From Glandiceps talaboti (Eukaryota > Hemichordata > Enteropneusta > Spengelidae), in NCBI RefSeq assembly GCF_964340395.1, contig NC_135562.1, forward strand, positions 8,415,134-8,479,133: 64,000 bases of DNA. Direction: 5' to 3'. The notes beneath the pieces were generated by a model. It was not told the origin of the DNA. It did no database searches and saw nothing but the letters and a program-made list of their open reading frames with translations. Shown in pieces: positions 23,679-37,683 of this stretch. A program made the position numbers and the translations under genes. Position 1 is the stretch's first letter. Every line of letters starts with the position of its first letter.

Positions 23679-26610
23679 CTGTAAACAACAACAGAAATAT
23701 GTATATTACGTTGACATGTCAGTAAAATTACGTCATAAATAACAAACATAAACATACAAACAAATACACATCAACAACAAGCAAAATAAATAAATAAATA
23801 AATACAAAAAACAAATACAGAAATAAATAAATAAATAAATAAATACAAACTTGTAGTTGTACATACGACACACAGACAGACACAAACACGAATGAACATA
23901 CCAATATAGAGAAACAATAACAACTACACAAACAAACAAACATACATGTACACAAACAAACAAACAAACACGCACTGTATTGCTAAATGTTGGATCACAA
24001 GAAGTGCAATTGTGGTTTATCTTTCGAGTGATACATAATTAAACCTATCTCACTTAAATACCACAAAACCTCTGGTACTAGTCAGTACGTTTTTACCATC
24101 GCATAATACATAGAATTTCACAATACACATCAACTCTTGTGAGAGTCAGTGGACAACAAGGTCTAAATATATACCTACGTCAACTATAATGATGTCATCA
24201 AGTCTAATTCGATTTCATGGCCTGAGAATGAGTCATTAGGGTCAACCCCAATTCATTTTTCATATCCTTAGGGACAATGTCGGGAAGGAAACCCCCTAAC
24301 CTGGTGTTTTGTGATGAGTCATCACATTTTTGAACAATGTCATCTAGGGTCCAATATCTAAAGCCAAGTTGAACACATTCAAACAAGAAATATGGCATTT
24401 ATACCCTTGTCGTTTTACATCATTTAAAAACGCACATCTATGACATTGGTTCTGTAATTCTGTAGTCAAAAGCATTCAAAATAAACATTTTTGTTTTTCA
24501 TAGTTTTTTATATAGTAAAGTGTATGCTTGAATCCCAGTAACCTGCTCAGGACTGAAGAACACGCCGTATATGCTAAAACCATGAAATTTTTGCCAAATA
24601 TTTCGTTTAGCTTATTTCACTGGAAAACAACACTGTAAATATAAATAGTGACTACTATGTCTTAGAACTACATGTAGCTGAAGACTGTGAAATCGCAAAA
24701 TGCTGTACGAGTGAAAAGATCTACATTAACAGTATTACAGTTAAGCCAAATCAAAGTCTTACTTTGTTTAGGTACGAACGTTTTTATTTACGTCAAAATC
24801 TAACATTTGATCATCTAAAACAACTATAAACAAGATATTCTGAAGAGATTTGTATGTTTATTTCCAATTAGGAACCAGTGTGCATGCTGTGCACCGGTAC
24901 TCCTGTTTTTGAAATCTACCTACACTGAACAAAATTAATGCGTATTTATAAAGCGCATGGTGCATCCGAGTATTTCAAGCCTTGATACTGCAGTACAATC
25001 CAAGCCTATCAACTTGCAACATTCTGATTTTATAATCGTGGTAAAATACAAAAATTGTCGGAGTTTTTGGTAAAAGAGGAACTACGACAAAAAGTTGTCA
25101 TGAAATATTATCACATGAACGTATGTACACATGGTCATGTGACAGTCACTGTTGACAATTCATGACCTAAAAACAATGTACACATACCCTAGGATTTAAC
25201 CTTTAGTGTTTCCCAATGACTCAGTACACTGTAAACATTTTCCATTTTCTTCACACCCAAGTTCTCTGCTTCCACTTTTCATTTTATATACTGCTTTTTT
25301 TCTTACATGGTATAGTAGTAATGTTAGTTTTTATATTGTGTTTTCTCACACTGTGCTCCAAGTTCTGTACAACTATTATCCCCCAGCACAGATCTCAGTG
25401 ACAGCAAATCTGCTATTTACTCTTCTAAACCAATAATTTCAGTTTTTCAGGTCATACTATTTCAAACCAAGTATTTCATTTTTTGGGTACAACTGCACAA
25501 TGACACCTTGATGTGTATTTCACATACAAATTGAGTTACATGTATACCCAGCATAATATTACTCGAACTGGAATTACTGCATTCTTAACTCATCTATTTT
25601 TGAATACATTGCCTTCAAGGGACGGTTTTTGCTCAGGGCATTTCACAAAGGTTACATTTGTGAAGCAGATGACAAGACCTTGTGTCACGCAAGACAAGAG
25701 AATCTATTTACAGGATGCAACATTTCACTAGAGAGTTGTGTAAACACAAGACTTTTAGGTCAGCTGGTAAAACTCACTCCTGGTAATTCCCTGATATCAA
25801 CTCACGATATTACATCACCAGGAAAGTACACCTAAATCCAGGAAAGACACATGAATCATCACGGATTTTCAGATTTCCTCAAAAAAACTGTTTGCATATC
25901 AACAAACTGTGAGGGCGCCCTTCACTTCACTTTTCAGAGGTCAACAAATGTCACCCTGAACAGAGGGAGACTTACAATGTTTCTGATTAGATTTACTTCA
26001 AACATGGTCAGCTAATGTAGAAAGCAAATCCATTACACAAAAGGACTGGGTATTTGTCTATCATTCTAAATTCTGTAAAATTAGATATTGAATGAACAGT
26101 TGCTACATAATGTACATGGTTACTTGGACTGGATGTAAAATGGCACTCAATCACCAAATAATGATCTCTCTAGTCAGGGTCATTTACATCCTTCAAACAG
26201 AAAATAACCAAACCTTTCACTAGCATAATTCAATATACCACTACACACTGTACTACAGGTACTTAAAATATATGAGTGTTGGTGCTAATTTCATTTTTGT
26301 GGCAAAATAAATCACTGTGTACCTGTCTGCATATCTTTTACTATATTTAGTTCTATTTTATCCACTTTTATTATTTTTGTGCGATTATTTAGATACTTGA
26401 GGGTTTCAATGGAAAAAAATATTTCACTCTGACACTTTAGCATTGTAACATTTATTTGAGCTACTCTGAATAAATATATCTTATTATTTTATTATTATTA
26501 AAGTTAAATTTCTTTTACTACAAGTAATAATTACTGGTAATTATAAATTAATCTATTTTCTATGAGGAAAGGCCATTTAATAATAATAACAATATTACAA
26601 TGCTCAAAAT
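23679..26610. other. Noncoding stretch upstream of CYRI coding exon 1
   Basis: Contains an AAAT/AAAC-rich low-complexity tract (23746-23970) and one GAGGGCGC word (25911-25918). Several short frames (for example 25206-25436, 25513-25835) have no recognisable content. Probably CYRI 5' intron or intergenic. Confidence 0.4.
23746..23970. repeat. Low-complexity (AAAT)n/(AAAC)n tract
   Basis: Alternating aaataaat and aaacaaac blocks. Overlapping frames rich in F, L, Y and C are artefacts. Confidence 0.9.
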
Positions 26611-26619
26611 TTGTCACGA

Positions 26620-27010
26620 AAAATTGCATGATATGACATGCATGTTGGAGCAATTCTTTTTGGAACAAAAAGGTCAGAAATTACAATTTTATCGTCATAA
26701 TTTTTCAAGGAAACAGTCAAGCAGAGACATGCACTGAGTCATGTGTTTGTTTTCAAACAAAAAAGGCTAAAAATTAATTATGTTTTTATAACTGTCAATA
26801 ATACAAACAAATCATTTTTCAAGGCAAAAGATCGTGACACGACATGCATGTGTTCATATCTTACTAACTTATATAAGTTTTCAAGGCAAAAAGTAAAAGA
26901 ACAGACATGCTTTTAGTTCTATTTCCATATCTGTTCAAGGAAAACTGCTAAAAATGTCCTGTTTGGTGTTACATTTTAAGACCATCTCAAGGAAAAGGGC
27001 CATCATGCAA
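26620..27010. repeat. Degenerate tandem repeat (tttcaaggaaa / gacatgca)
   Basis: ttcaaggaaa or ttcaaggcaaa recurs at about 26705, 26818, 26879, 26934 and 26993, usually followed by agacatgc-like words. Confidence 0.6.
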
Positions 27011-27828
27011 ACTCAACAGCTCTAAGGTACACATGACCCTGGGGGTGATAGACAAATATAAACATACAATATTGGTTGAACACAAATTGTGAACAACAAT
27101 GGAGTCCTGCATACAAGGACAATCAAACCGGGTTTTTAATGTGTTCCGTACATGAATCTATCGCTATCCCTTTGTTAAATTTAAGTCCATTACGAGGTCA
27201 ACAGCTCAGTTTGTGATCACATCTTTATTTCGAGTAAGCTTAGCCCCTTTGGTTATCAACCACTTTCCTCTTGAATAGAAAAATATGACATGCAGAAATT
27301 TTCATTTTTCTGTAACTTTTTTGCAAAAATTGGCAAAATTTTAGACCGATGTCAGGAAAATACTATTTATTTGTTTGAGTAAAAATTTTGCTTTAAAAAT
27401 AAGAAATGTTCACATGGTCATCAACATGAAAAAAAATTTGGTTTAGGAATTATTAAAAAAATGTATCATTTTGAGAAATAGTTATTATTCATTCATGCAA
27501 GATATTTCGTTTCAAAATTATCAAACGTGAAAATGATTCTGAAAGAAATAACTGTTATCTAGGAGATAATCTTGATTTGAAATTCTCCACATTTTCTATA
27601 ATTATCGGCATTTCATCCTGAATTGGCATATTTTTATATGATTAAACATACAATACAGCCTGAGAATCTGGTTCCAACTGACTAGTTCTGCTTGCAGTTG
27701 AATAAGTTAAGACTCGATTCTGACACTTCTTTGTGTTCTTTCCCAGGGCAGGACAATGTCTGAATCCTGCCCCAAATTACTCCATCTACAGACAGGAAGG
27801 ACTAGTGCAGTGTCAACCTGAAGTTTAA

Positions 27829-28300
27829 CATGCTGGTTAAGTGTTAGTGCCAGCCTGGTGTTGGCATTGGGCTAGCCAGGTGATAACATACAATGTAATG
27901 ATGGAACAGGTATTAACCCTTCTAGTTGCTAACATGATAGTGTGTTAGGTGACAGACGCCTGTTAGCACTAAGCTAGCAAGGTGCAGATGTACTTGTAAT
28001 GCTGGAACAGATATTAATCCTTCCCTTTGCTAAGATGTGCTGGTGAAGACTGTTAGTGCCAGTCGGGTGTTAGCACTGGGCTATCCAGGTGTAAACATAC
28101 ATCTAGTTGCTTTAACAGGTACATGTATTGACCCTTCCAGTTGTTAATGCTTGCTGGTGAAGTGCAAACTGTTAGTACCGGCCTCATTTCAACACTGGGC
28201 TATCCAGGCGTTAACATACATGTAATGCTGGAACAGGTATTAACCCTTCCTGATGCTAACATGTGCTGGTGAAGTGATAGTTCCAGCCCAGTGGTTACTT
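27829..28300. repeat. About 107-bp tandem repeat, 4.4 copies
   Basis: Each unit runs catg-tgctggtgaag, gttagtgccag, ttagcactgggcta-ccaggtg, aacatacatgtaatgctgg, aacaggtattaacccttc and tgctaa. It shares words with the arrays at 29640-30360. Confidence 0.85.
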
Positions 28301-29639
28301 AACTGAGTCACATGTGGCCAAACTCTAGTCTGATACCAGCCATGATCCTGATGCTAAACTGTAAATTGTATTGTAAACATTTTTTCAAACTATTTAATAC
28401 CGTCTTTCAACATCATGTAAACTGTGTTCAGACAACGCTAACAATAGTAACATGCATGCACAGTTTTCTATTAAACTTATCAATGGTGATGTCATTTCAC
28501 TCACGGCAGGTCAGACAAACAGTTGTACCAATTCATCGCTGCGTGAGGCACTGTTAGGTCAATCCATCATATATAAATCTCAGCTTTTGTCCAACCAGCC
28601 ACAAGTCTGGCATTTGTAAGTCTCCTCCACTGTATTCTAAGTTACTCTGTTATGTGTTACTTCTTCAACCGTGTTATCATAAAGAGTCCCCAAGTTTTTG
28701 CCAGGTTGCCGTTCGCGATCAAAACTTAACAGTTAAGGTCTGAAATTCTAAGCAAGTATTATCAGATTCCATCATTCCACCCTATAGGCTTGAGCTGTAC
28801 ATAGAGGACAACAGGCTTACAAGACATATGAAAATACAATGTACATACAAAGTACAAAGTACATATATATATCAATATTATATTTATTGTGTATGATATT
28901 TGAAGAGATTTCTGTCTTGACTAACAGTGACATGTTCAATATTTTAAGATTCCACTGTGCTGCATACTGTGTATATTTATATACAGCATATAATTTTTAA
29001 AACCAAAAACCATTGCCTCCATCTTTATTCCTGATATTTGAAGAGATTCTCATCTTTCCTTGAATGAAATGTTTAGTTTTTTTTGTAATTTCGAACTGTA
29101 TTATTCCATACAATATTGCACCCCATTATAACGTATTATTACCAATCATGCGACAATTTTCATTCATTAAATTATGTCAAACTTTAATGAGAAACACAGT
29201 AAATTTCAATTCATCTTGATATTTGAATCATAATTAATAATTTATACCTCAATAAATCTATATTACCAGACTATGACGGACTCTGTCATTAAGCCATTAG
29301 TTGCATAGTGTGGCTTGGCATTATCTTATTACTGTTATACAGAGGATAAAATATGGCAGAACGTTTGATATCGATTTCGCTTATATTTCACAAGTTCTGA
29401 CTCTGGTCGTGTGTTTACATGGTGTTCATTTCACTGTTTGGTTTGTACTGCGATGAGAGATATGTCGAACTGGATGGGTGTACATTTACTAGATTTTATT
29501 TTACTGCTCAGGATAAATGTGTTGTAGGAAAAAGAAGATATGCTCAAGAATTCTTTAAGATTTGCTGGCCCAGTGTCAGACTTGAGTTAATATAGGCCTG
29601 AAGGTAATACTAGGCTAATATTACCACTGGACTGGTGTA
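28301..29639. other. AT-rich noncoding stretch
   Basis: Between two related tandem arrays; no gene or motif recognised. Confidence 0.4.
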
Positions 29640-29945
29640 TATATCAATTTTTCATTTGCTAATGCATGCTGGTGAGGTATTACTGTGTATGCCTGCAGTG
29701 TTTAATAGCACTGAGCTCGGCTGATGCTACTAGTTTGATGTTAGCATTGGGCTAGTGCCGACATTTATATAAATTTGCGTTGCTGACACATGCTGGTACT
29801 TAGGTACCAGACCAGTGTTAGTGCTGAGCTAGCCAGATAGATGTCAACATAATAGGGCCAGTGCAAGCATTAACTTGCCAGCTGTATATTCCGGCATGTA
29901 CTGGTGAAGTATTAGTGTCAGACCAGTGTTAGCACTGAGCTAGTC
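29640..29945. repeat. Diverged copies of the 107-bp array
   Basis: gcatgctggtgagg, cagaccagtgttag and gcactgagctag recur about every 100-125 bp, as in the block at 27829. Confidence 0.65.
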
Positions 29946-30360
29946 TGATCTTAGCCAAATGCTAGTCCAATATTAGTCTGACACTAGTCAGATGATGCTA
30001 GCCTGATAAAGCCCAATGCTAGTCAAATACTAGCCAAATATTAGCACAATGCTAATCTGATACTGGTCTAATGCTAGTCCAATAGTAGTCAAATTGTAGC
30101 AAGATGCTAGTCCAATGTTAGCATGATGGTAGCCTGATACTAACACACAATACTACCCAATGCTAGCACAATACTAGCCCAATGCTAGCACAATACTACC
30201 CAATGCTAGCACAATACTAGCCCAATGCTAGCACAATACTACCCAATGCTTGTCCAATACTAGCCAAATGTTAGCACAATGTTCGTCTGATACTAGCCCA
30301 ATGCTAGCACAATACTAGCCCAATACTAGCCTGATGCCAGTCCGATACTAGCCCAGTCAG
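29946..30360. repeat. 11-bp CTAG-rich minisatellite
   Basis: Units of caatgctagca and caatactagcc alternate, most clearly at 30130-30260, with diverged units on both sides. More than 30 units. Each carries a CTAG core, so CTAG recurs about once per DNA helical turn. Confidence 0.9.
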
Positions 30361-30604
30361 AAAGCCATTCATGAGCTATAATAAATTAGGTGTAAATCAC
30401 CTTATTTACATTAATCCAGGTCTAGTCTTTGTGTTTTCAGTTCCATTTTCTGGTGACCATTTCCACTATGAATGTGATCACCAGAACTGAACACAAGGAA
30501 TTAAGAGACTGGAAATGAAATAGTTCAGTGAAGTGAAATAAGCCCTTCAATACATGATTTTAATCAGATTGTTCAGTTGATATGCTGTTTTAGTCAAATC
30601 TCTT

Positions 30605-30783
30605 GACCTGATGAAGTTCATCAAAGCAAAAAGCTACTACGAGTTTCTATATAAATTGTGTACATCATTACACTTTGAGACCATCCATTTTTTTGACCTG
30701 ATGAAGTTCATCAAAGCAAAAAGCTAGTACAAGTTTCTATCTAAATTTTGTACAGCATTACACTTTGAGACCATCCATTTTTT
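30605..30783. repeat. 90-bp tandem duplication
   Basis: Two copies (30605-30694, 30695-30783) differ at only a few bases. Each begins gacctgatgaagttcatcaa and contains the perfect inverted repeat TGATGAA-G-TTCATCA. Confidence 0.95.
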
Positions 30784-31858
30784 GTGTGTATTTCTAGTGA
30801 AACTCTGACTCAGTAATTTGTTATCGTGTGTCTGATATTGTAAACTCTGGACTTAAAACATTACATATTCGTCAGGTCAACAAACAACTTCAAAATGAAC
30901 ACAACTAAAACTAGAAAAATTTAGGCCCACGGTAGTTTTGACAGGAGAAAATGTCTGACGTCACTCACTCACCCACACACACATTGGGTTTTTTGAAAGG
31001 TAGCTGTGATTTCAAATTGACATATTTTCTCCTAATTAAGTCACCTTTCTCATTTTCACTACAAACCTAATAAATGGTTCCATTCAAAATTAGATTTAGA
31101 AAATTCCCTTTTCCTGCATGCTTTGAACCGGATATTCCTCTGATGTTGTCCCCGAGGAAATGGTGTGATTTGGTTGCCATGGAAATTCTAGGCTTTATTC
31201 TCAAATATGCATACAGAAGATTACTGCATATAGGACAATTTCACTTCTAGAAAGAACCTGCATGTTTAGCTTATTTTCAATTTTATATACCACAAAGTAA
31301 CCAATTAATAAGCTCGATTTTGACGTCAGGATTGTACTGTATACACTCCCAGAGTTAATGATGTTAAAGGTCAACTTCAGGTCAACTGCAGGTCATCCTC
31401 AGGTAATCAAACTTTGGCCATACAAATATATTCTTTTGTTTCACATATTTCTCACAAGATTGTCAAAGTGGACATCAAAGCTGTAACACCATGTTTTGCC
31501 AAAATACGGGATCACCTTGAAAAATGTAAACTCATACTTTTATGTATCACTGGTTTTGATTTTCAATTCTTGTAATAAAAATTGAATAAATCAATAAAAT
31601 AACCGATTAAATTGTATCAACTGTTGTCTAAAATAATTCACTTTAAATTTTGTAGTGTGAAACAAATGATAAAATCTGTCTGGCCTTACATATTCACTTT
31701 TTATGGTAAATGAACACCATGTCTGCCCAATTTGATCACATGTTGTAGGTATATGTAAATTAGTTTATTATTAGATTATGAGATAGGATAGGGTATATGT
31801 ACATGTAGATGTCATTATGAACACTAAAGCTGTTGGTATTGAAAGAATTAAGATAAGG
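30784..31858. other. Noncoding stretch with an X-box-like site
   Basis: GTTGCCATGGAAAT at 31173-31186 is one base from the X-box consensus. Nothing else recognised. Confidence 0.35.
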
Positions 31859-31859
<1 letters not shown>

Positions 31860-31932
<73 letters not shown>

Positions 31933-32061
31933 GTACATTGTATGTATGTATCGTGTACATGTATGTATATATGTATGTGTGAAAGTATGTATGTGTGTGT
32001 GAGAAAGTATGTATGTATGTATGTATGTATGTATGTATGTATGTATGTATGTATGTATGTA

Positions 32062-32092
<31 letters not shown>

Positions 32093-32200
32093 ATGTATGT
32101 ATGTATGTATGTATGTTTGCATGTATGTATGTATGTATGTATGGATGGATGGATGGATGGATATGTGCGTGTGTGTATGTGTATGTATGTACAATGTATG
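31860..32200. repeat. Compound (GT)n/(TGTA)n/(GGAT)n microsatellite
   Basis: (GT)n to 31929, then long TGTA arrays with GT inserts and a short GGAT block at 32142-32161. Confidence 0.97.
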
Positions 32201-32229
32201 TATCATGTATATTCATGTATATATGCCTG

Positions 32230-35200
32230 CCTGTATATAAACACACATGTACAATATAGCCATCTCTAATTCTCATCTACTGTCAATATACATTCAAATC
32301 TTCACCAAACCATGATATGTACAATATATCTTCCACAAATGTCATGTTATTGTCATGTCGTACTCTCATAATGAATATCTCACATACAAATACCATATTT
32401 CTTGATGCAATTGGTCAATACACAATACCAACTCATGATCCTATAAACATACATATTTTTAGAAGAATATTTTTGCCATTTTAGAATTGTCCATAGTATC
32501 CATTACAACTAGATATTTTTTATGAATTGTAAGGCCTTATGTATTGTGTTATATACAAGTGGATATTACAATGTACTTATTTTTGTAATTTTTTTGTAGT
32601 GAAACGAACAAAAAGTAGTCACTCTTGAATATTCTACATTTCCAGCATAATGCTAGTTTTTCAATTACAACTCTGTATAAAAGGCATGACTCGCAATTTG
32701 AGTGTTTACTTTGGTCAAATGGAATGCACTTTATCAATTATTTTATGACAGTCTCAGCCGATTTATGAATCATGATGTAACATATGTATCTAATGAGATT
32801 TTAATGTCCATTAATCAATATTATGAATGAGTAGATTATCTGAGTATGGCGCCCTCATGGTGAACAGTTTGACAGTCCAAGTCCCATGATGCTTTGTGGT
32901 ATCAAGAGGATATACTCTCCTAATTACAGTTGTGGTCTCAAAATTGACAACAGTCACGAAATGGTGATTTTTTCCCCGGCATGCTACCCTCCCTGTAAAT
33001 GACACACAACCCAAAGTTTATGAATATTCAATTAGATTTTCCAATATTACAATAAAATGGTGAGTGTGCAGTTAATTTTAAAATCCCATAATGCATCAGG
33101 GCATCCATAGCTACCGGTACTTGTGGTAGTTCAGTTATGGCATAAAGTTGGCTATCACGAACAATATCAATGCCTGACTTACAAAGAGAACTGTGGAGCA
33201 AACAGCATATATTTACACCTGTTCATCTGACAAAAATACAGCAGAAACAAAATCTGATGTCTGTTTATCCAACCAACCAATCACATCTTCAGAAACAAGA
33301 AACACAGTTTGACACCTGTTTATCTGACCAATCATGGCAGCTGAAACAAGCAACAAAATTCCAATTACGTACACTGAAATAATAAATGGAGATTTTTTTT
33401 TTGACCAAACACTTCTTGCTCATGATTTGTAAAATATTTCAAGCTCTTAGTGCAATGTATATTATTCTTAGATTTTATTTGTGAGTTACAAACAATAGTA
33501 ACTAATTTGTTGATTTTCATACTTACAGTAAATCAGAAACTTGCCTAGCAATAACGAATTCACAAAACTTTGTCTTTTAGTTCATTTTGGCGGGAAGCTG
33601 TGCGATACGACCAAAATTATTCTGAAAATTAGAAATTTGTCTTAATCTTTTGAAGTTACTATAAATTCTGAAAAATTTACACAATATATTCGGTACTAAA
33701 ACCCGAATGGTTGACAAGCTTATATCTTTTTAACCATTTTTAGAGATTTTTTTGCAACATTTCTGTTTGAGGGTATCGACCTGTGTTAGAACAAATCTGT
33801 GTCAACTCAAGATCATTATGAAGTGCGAGAAGTTGAAGTACCAGCAAAATGGCCGAACGACAGTTACAACCCTTGTGACAAGACTTTCCCATTAGGTGGA
33901 AACAGCGACGTCAAATCGTATTAGTGTGTTGTCAAGATACCTGACTACCTACATGCACTTTTCAATTTACTACGAACATGAAGGAACATGTTAGCTGTTT
34001 TCCTACTTTTTTTTCACCGACTCGAGGGAATTTTCAGTATCTCCGATTTCAAATGTTAGAGACAACCAATTACATATGCACTTCACTTTCATCTAAGCGT
34101 TGAACATCAATACACCAAATACAAGATGAAATGTGATTGGTTAATCTTGTTTCAAATGTAGTATTTTGTTGGTTCTTAACCAATCAGGAAGTGTTTTAGT
34201 ACAAGTTGATAGATTGGAAGGATGTAGGAGTTGAAATGATCACTAAACTATATTAAGTGTGTGTGATAGTGTATGGTTTTACAATTCATTACTAAATGCC
34301 ATTATTACGTTCTATCAAGTCATATTTCTACATACTGCTGCGGTTTTGCTGCAAGCTCTATTTTCTTAGCCTAGGGACTACGCTATTCGACTCGACATAC
34401 TGGCTCAAATGATAATGAATGACACTTTCAAGCCCTTACAGTCTCCAGGCTTCACTTTCCGGGAATGTCCAATATTTCCTTCGGCTTATTTTTCCATTTT
34501 CGTTTAATGGTAACACACAATTTATGCATAAATTAACAAAAACTTGAGCTGTGCATAGTACTCAAGAACCTTAATACTCTGGATATTACTAGCTTTGGTT
34601 GCAATGCATGTATGTTATATGTATACGTGGGTGTACATGTTTTTATTTCAAATAATTTTTTTTCATTTCAAGGATAGCTTTTGTGTACAAATTCTGTAAA
34701 ATCATAATTGATTAACTGTTAATATAACAAAACAGATTGCCTGAGGAAACTAACGTTCTTCAATAGAGTCAAACTGAATGACACTTTTCTATCTTTACAG
34801 TGTGGCAAAATTAATCAGATTGGTGCTCGAACTCCAATCACAGTGGTAAGAGACAGGTGGTGTAAGAACTGGGCCATCGACAACAACCTATGAAATATAT
34901 TTTTGTACAATGTATCTGTTCCAAGTATTCATCGTAAGACAAGACCCTAATCATGCCACAGCCATTATCCTGTACAAGAACTTGACCTGAAGAGGGACAG
35001 TCTATCATAGCAATATAGTATATACAGCAGTGTGCACTGCTCTGCAATCTTTATCTTTCTCACACATACATACATTTTTATAACGAGAGAACTCCCTACA
35101 TTCACTAAACCACTAATCCTTCAAGTGCGAATGGAACATTAGGGCACTTTTGTTCTACTGATAATCTTAAAAATTTATTGTTTTATTTGCTCTTAATGGA

Positions 35201-35359
35201 TTATAGTTGTTAAAGACACTTATCATTCATGATTTAATAAATGTGTTTTATGACTAAAACTTGACATGTTTGTTCCTGAATGTTATAATGTACACAAATA
35301 TAGCTGTGAATGAAACTACCAGTATATGTTCTCACACATGATAACAGTTTCTGTATAAC
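32230..35359. other. Noncoding stretch
   Basis: One reverse-oriented GAGGGCGC (32849-32856), several CCAATCA boxes (33280, 33330, 34138, 34183), no recognisable gene. The short frames at 32811-33014 and 33170-33382 lack identifiable motifs. Confidence 0.4.
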
Positions 35360-35746
35360 TAGTCTCGTTCCTATACGTATATGTTACAATTACTATGATC
35401 ATCCACTCACGTGTAGTCAAAGTCGTTACTCTAGCACAGAAATCTGTGCTCACTCAACAGCGTTCATATAAACGTGTTGACGTTATCGCGTCCCCACATG
35501 ATTTAGTTTCAGGCTGGAGGTGAGTTCAGTCGTATATATTATTACAATTAGCCATTGTCTGAATGAAGTAACCAACAACAACTGCCTGTCAGTTTGTGAT
35601 GGATAACTTCTGACATGTGCTGTTTAACCTTGGCCCAGCAGGCGGTTTAGCCACATAATAGCAGTTTTTTTTTAGCAACTTTGACTATACGTGAGTGGAG
35701 ATGATCGTAGTAACATAACATGTCTATATAGGACTAGACTAGACTA
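35360..35746. mobile_element. MITE, family B (copy 2)
   Basis: Left end tagtctcgttcctatacg and actatgatcatccactca; right end tgagtggagatgatcgtag and gactagacta. The interior blocks ctagcacagaaatctgtgct, acgttatcgcgtccccacat and cctgtcagtttgtgatgg align with the copies at 10690 and 48474. Noncoding. Confidence 0.88.
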
Positions 35747-36645
35747 CAGTATATACAGTATAACTGAGTTTGAATACTAAATCTGTGAAATGACTGCTTC
35801 TATGACAAGTACTATTGCCCTGTGTTTAACCTCAGTATATGGTGCATTAGTTCACTATATCATGTATCGGGTGGTTGTAAAAATATGTATGTCCTCACCT
35901 GTCTGTCCGGATCGAAACTATTAAATTTCAAACAACATGGCACGAGCACAAGAGCAAAGCAAAATCACAGATTGCAATCTAAATAGGCTATTGACAACCA
36001 AAATTGTGGTGACACAGAATGACCAAGGTATAAATTCCATATTTTTTGTTCAAATTTGTACAACTTGGCTTGTGCATAGTATAATTATCTGAATGCACAT
36101 CAGTAGTTTAAAAACTAAAATAGAATTACAACTTGATAATTTTTATATATTTTACTGGTAAATTATATGTAATTCACATGTTTATATCAAAATGTATGAC
36201 AGGAAAAATTTAAATATTTTTAAAAATCTTGAGATGTGTAATAGATACAATACGAAGTGAAAGGTTATAACAAACAACAATATAAATCAATAACAGTAAA
36301 GTGATTTTTGACATACTTTGGGCAAAACTGACAACATGGTCCATAAAAGTAGAACAAGATAATTACTCCGTCTCTAGATGTGACTGAAATTTCCACATAT
36401 GTACTCTAAAAGTCCGCATAAATTCATGTCCTACAAAAGGACACCACTGGTTACTATTTGTAAAAAATGTTTCTGACACAAAAAGGAAGCTGGTAGAACA
36501 AGATATAAAAATCTCTCAGTTTTACAAGTTGCAAGTTACTGATAAATAACCAGGGTTCAAAGGTCATGGCAATTACCCTACTTCCTTTCTCTCTCTCCAT
36601 GTATTGTATTACAATTGCATAATTCATCCATCTCTAGATCTAACT
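35747..36645. other. AT-rich noncoding stretch
   Basis: Nothing supportable identified. Confidence 0.4.
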
Positions 36646-36651
36646 GACATA

Positions 36652-36665
36652 GTTGCCATGGTAAC
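36652..36665. promoter_or_regulatory. Exact RFX X-box match
   Basis: GTTGCCATGGTAAC, immediately overlapped by a second CCATGGTAA half. Confidence 0.45.
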
Positions 36666-36860
36666 CATGGTAAAGTTAGCCACTTTAACTCCTCAGGAAC
36701 ATTCCGTGTTTGAATGATATTATATAATATAGATCAATCTCCTTGACTACTAACACAGTTGTACATTATTAGTATAGTCACATGTCAAGTACATCAGGTA
36801 ATGACAATATGACATTTAGACAGATTCATTTTCATAGAAAATTGTAAATAATAGCATTTG

Positions 36861-36903
36861 CATATATATATATCTATATATCTATATACATATTACATAT
36901 ATA

Positions 36904-36964
<61 letters not shown>
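36861..36964. repeat. (TA)n microsatellite
   Basis: Long tata run with catata/ctata interruptions at the left end. Confidence 0.95.
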
Positions 36965-36966
<2 letters not shown>

Positions 36967-37027
36967 TATAGTATAAAAGACAAGAAAATTGCATTATCTA
37001 AACATACATATTGCAATATTAGATATA

Positions 37028-37044
37028 TGTCTGTCTGTCTGTCA

Positions 37045-37108
<64 letters not shown>

Positions 37109-37112
37109 GCCT
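37028..37112. repeat. (TGTC)n microsatellite
   Basis: About 20 units, same orientation as 4302 and 44281. Confidence 0.97.
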
Positions 37113-37683
37113 GTTTCCTTGTCTGTTTAGCACACCTTTATCGAGCTGATCAATTACTACATATATATACATTTGGGCTTGAATTGAACTTATGTTATTG
37201 GCAGCTTGTTAGTCAAAGTTGGCTAATAATCTGATGCAAAGTGTTTCAGCTATAATTTTAATTTCAATTGATATTAAAGACTACCACTTCATAGATTTGG
37301 TAGTCAAGATATGATGTACGTAATGTATCAGGATTAATGCAAATTTCAAGAAGACACCCTGTTAACACTGCATCATAAGGGCAGCAAAGTGTGACATCAG
37401 AAATCAGTGGACGTATTCCAAAGTTATCTTTAATAAATCTCTTATTGTTTTATTAGCACAAGTCATCGTGTTCAATTTACATATACATTCTAAGATTTGG
37501 CTATGTTGTCATAATTGAACTGTTTGTTTTATAAATCGTTAAAACTTTACGCTAATTGAAGTGTACAGATCTGAGGACTGTTTTCAGAAAAGAATGACAT
37601 CTTTTCAAATAATCGATATCTTCTTTTATAGTTTTGCATGCAGACTTTGAGTTTGTTCAGCAGTAGCATGCAGCCTCAGGGGT

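Noticed and set aside
31817-32276. Long THTYI and MYVC frames
   Set aside because: Products of the GT/TGTA compound microsatellite.
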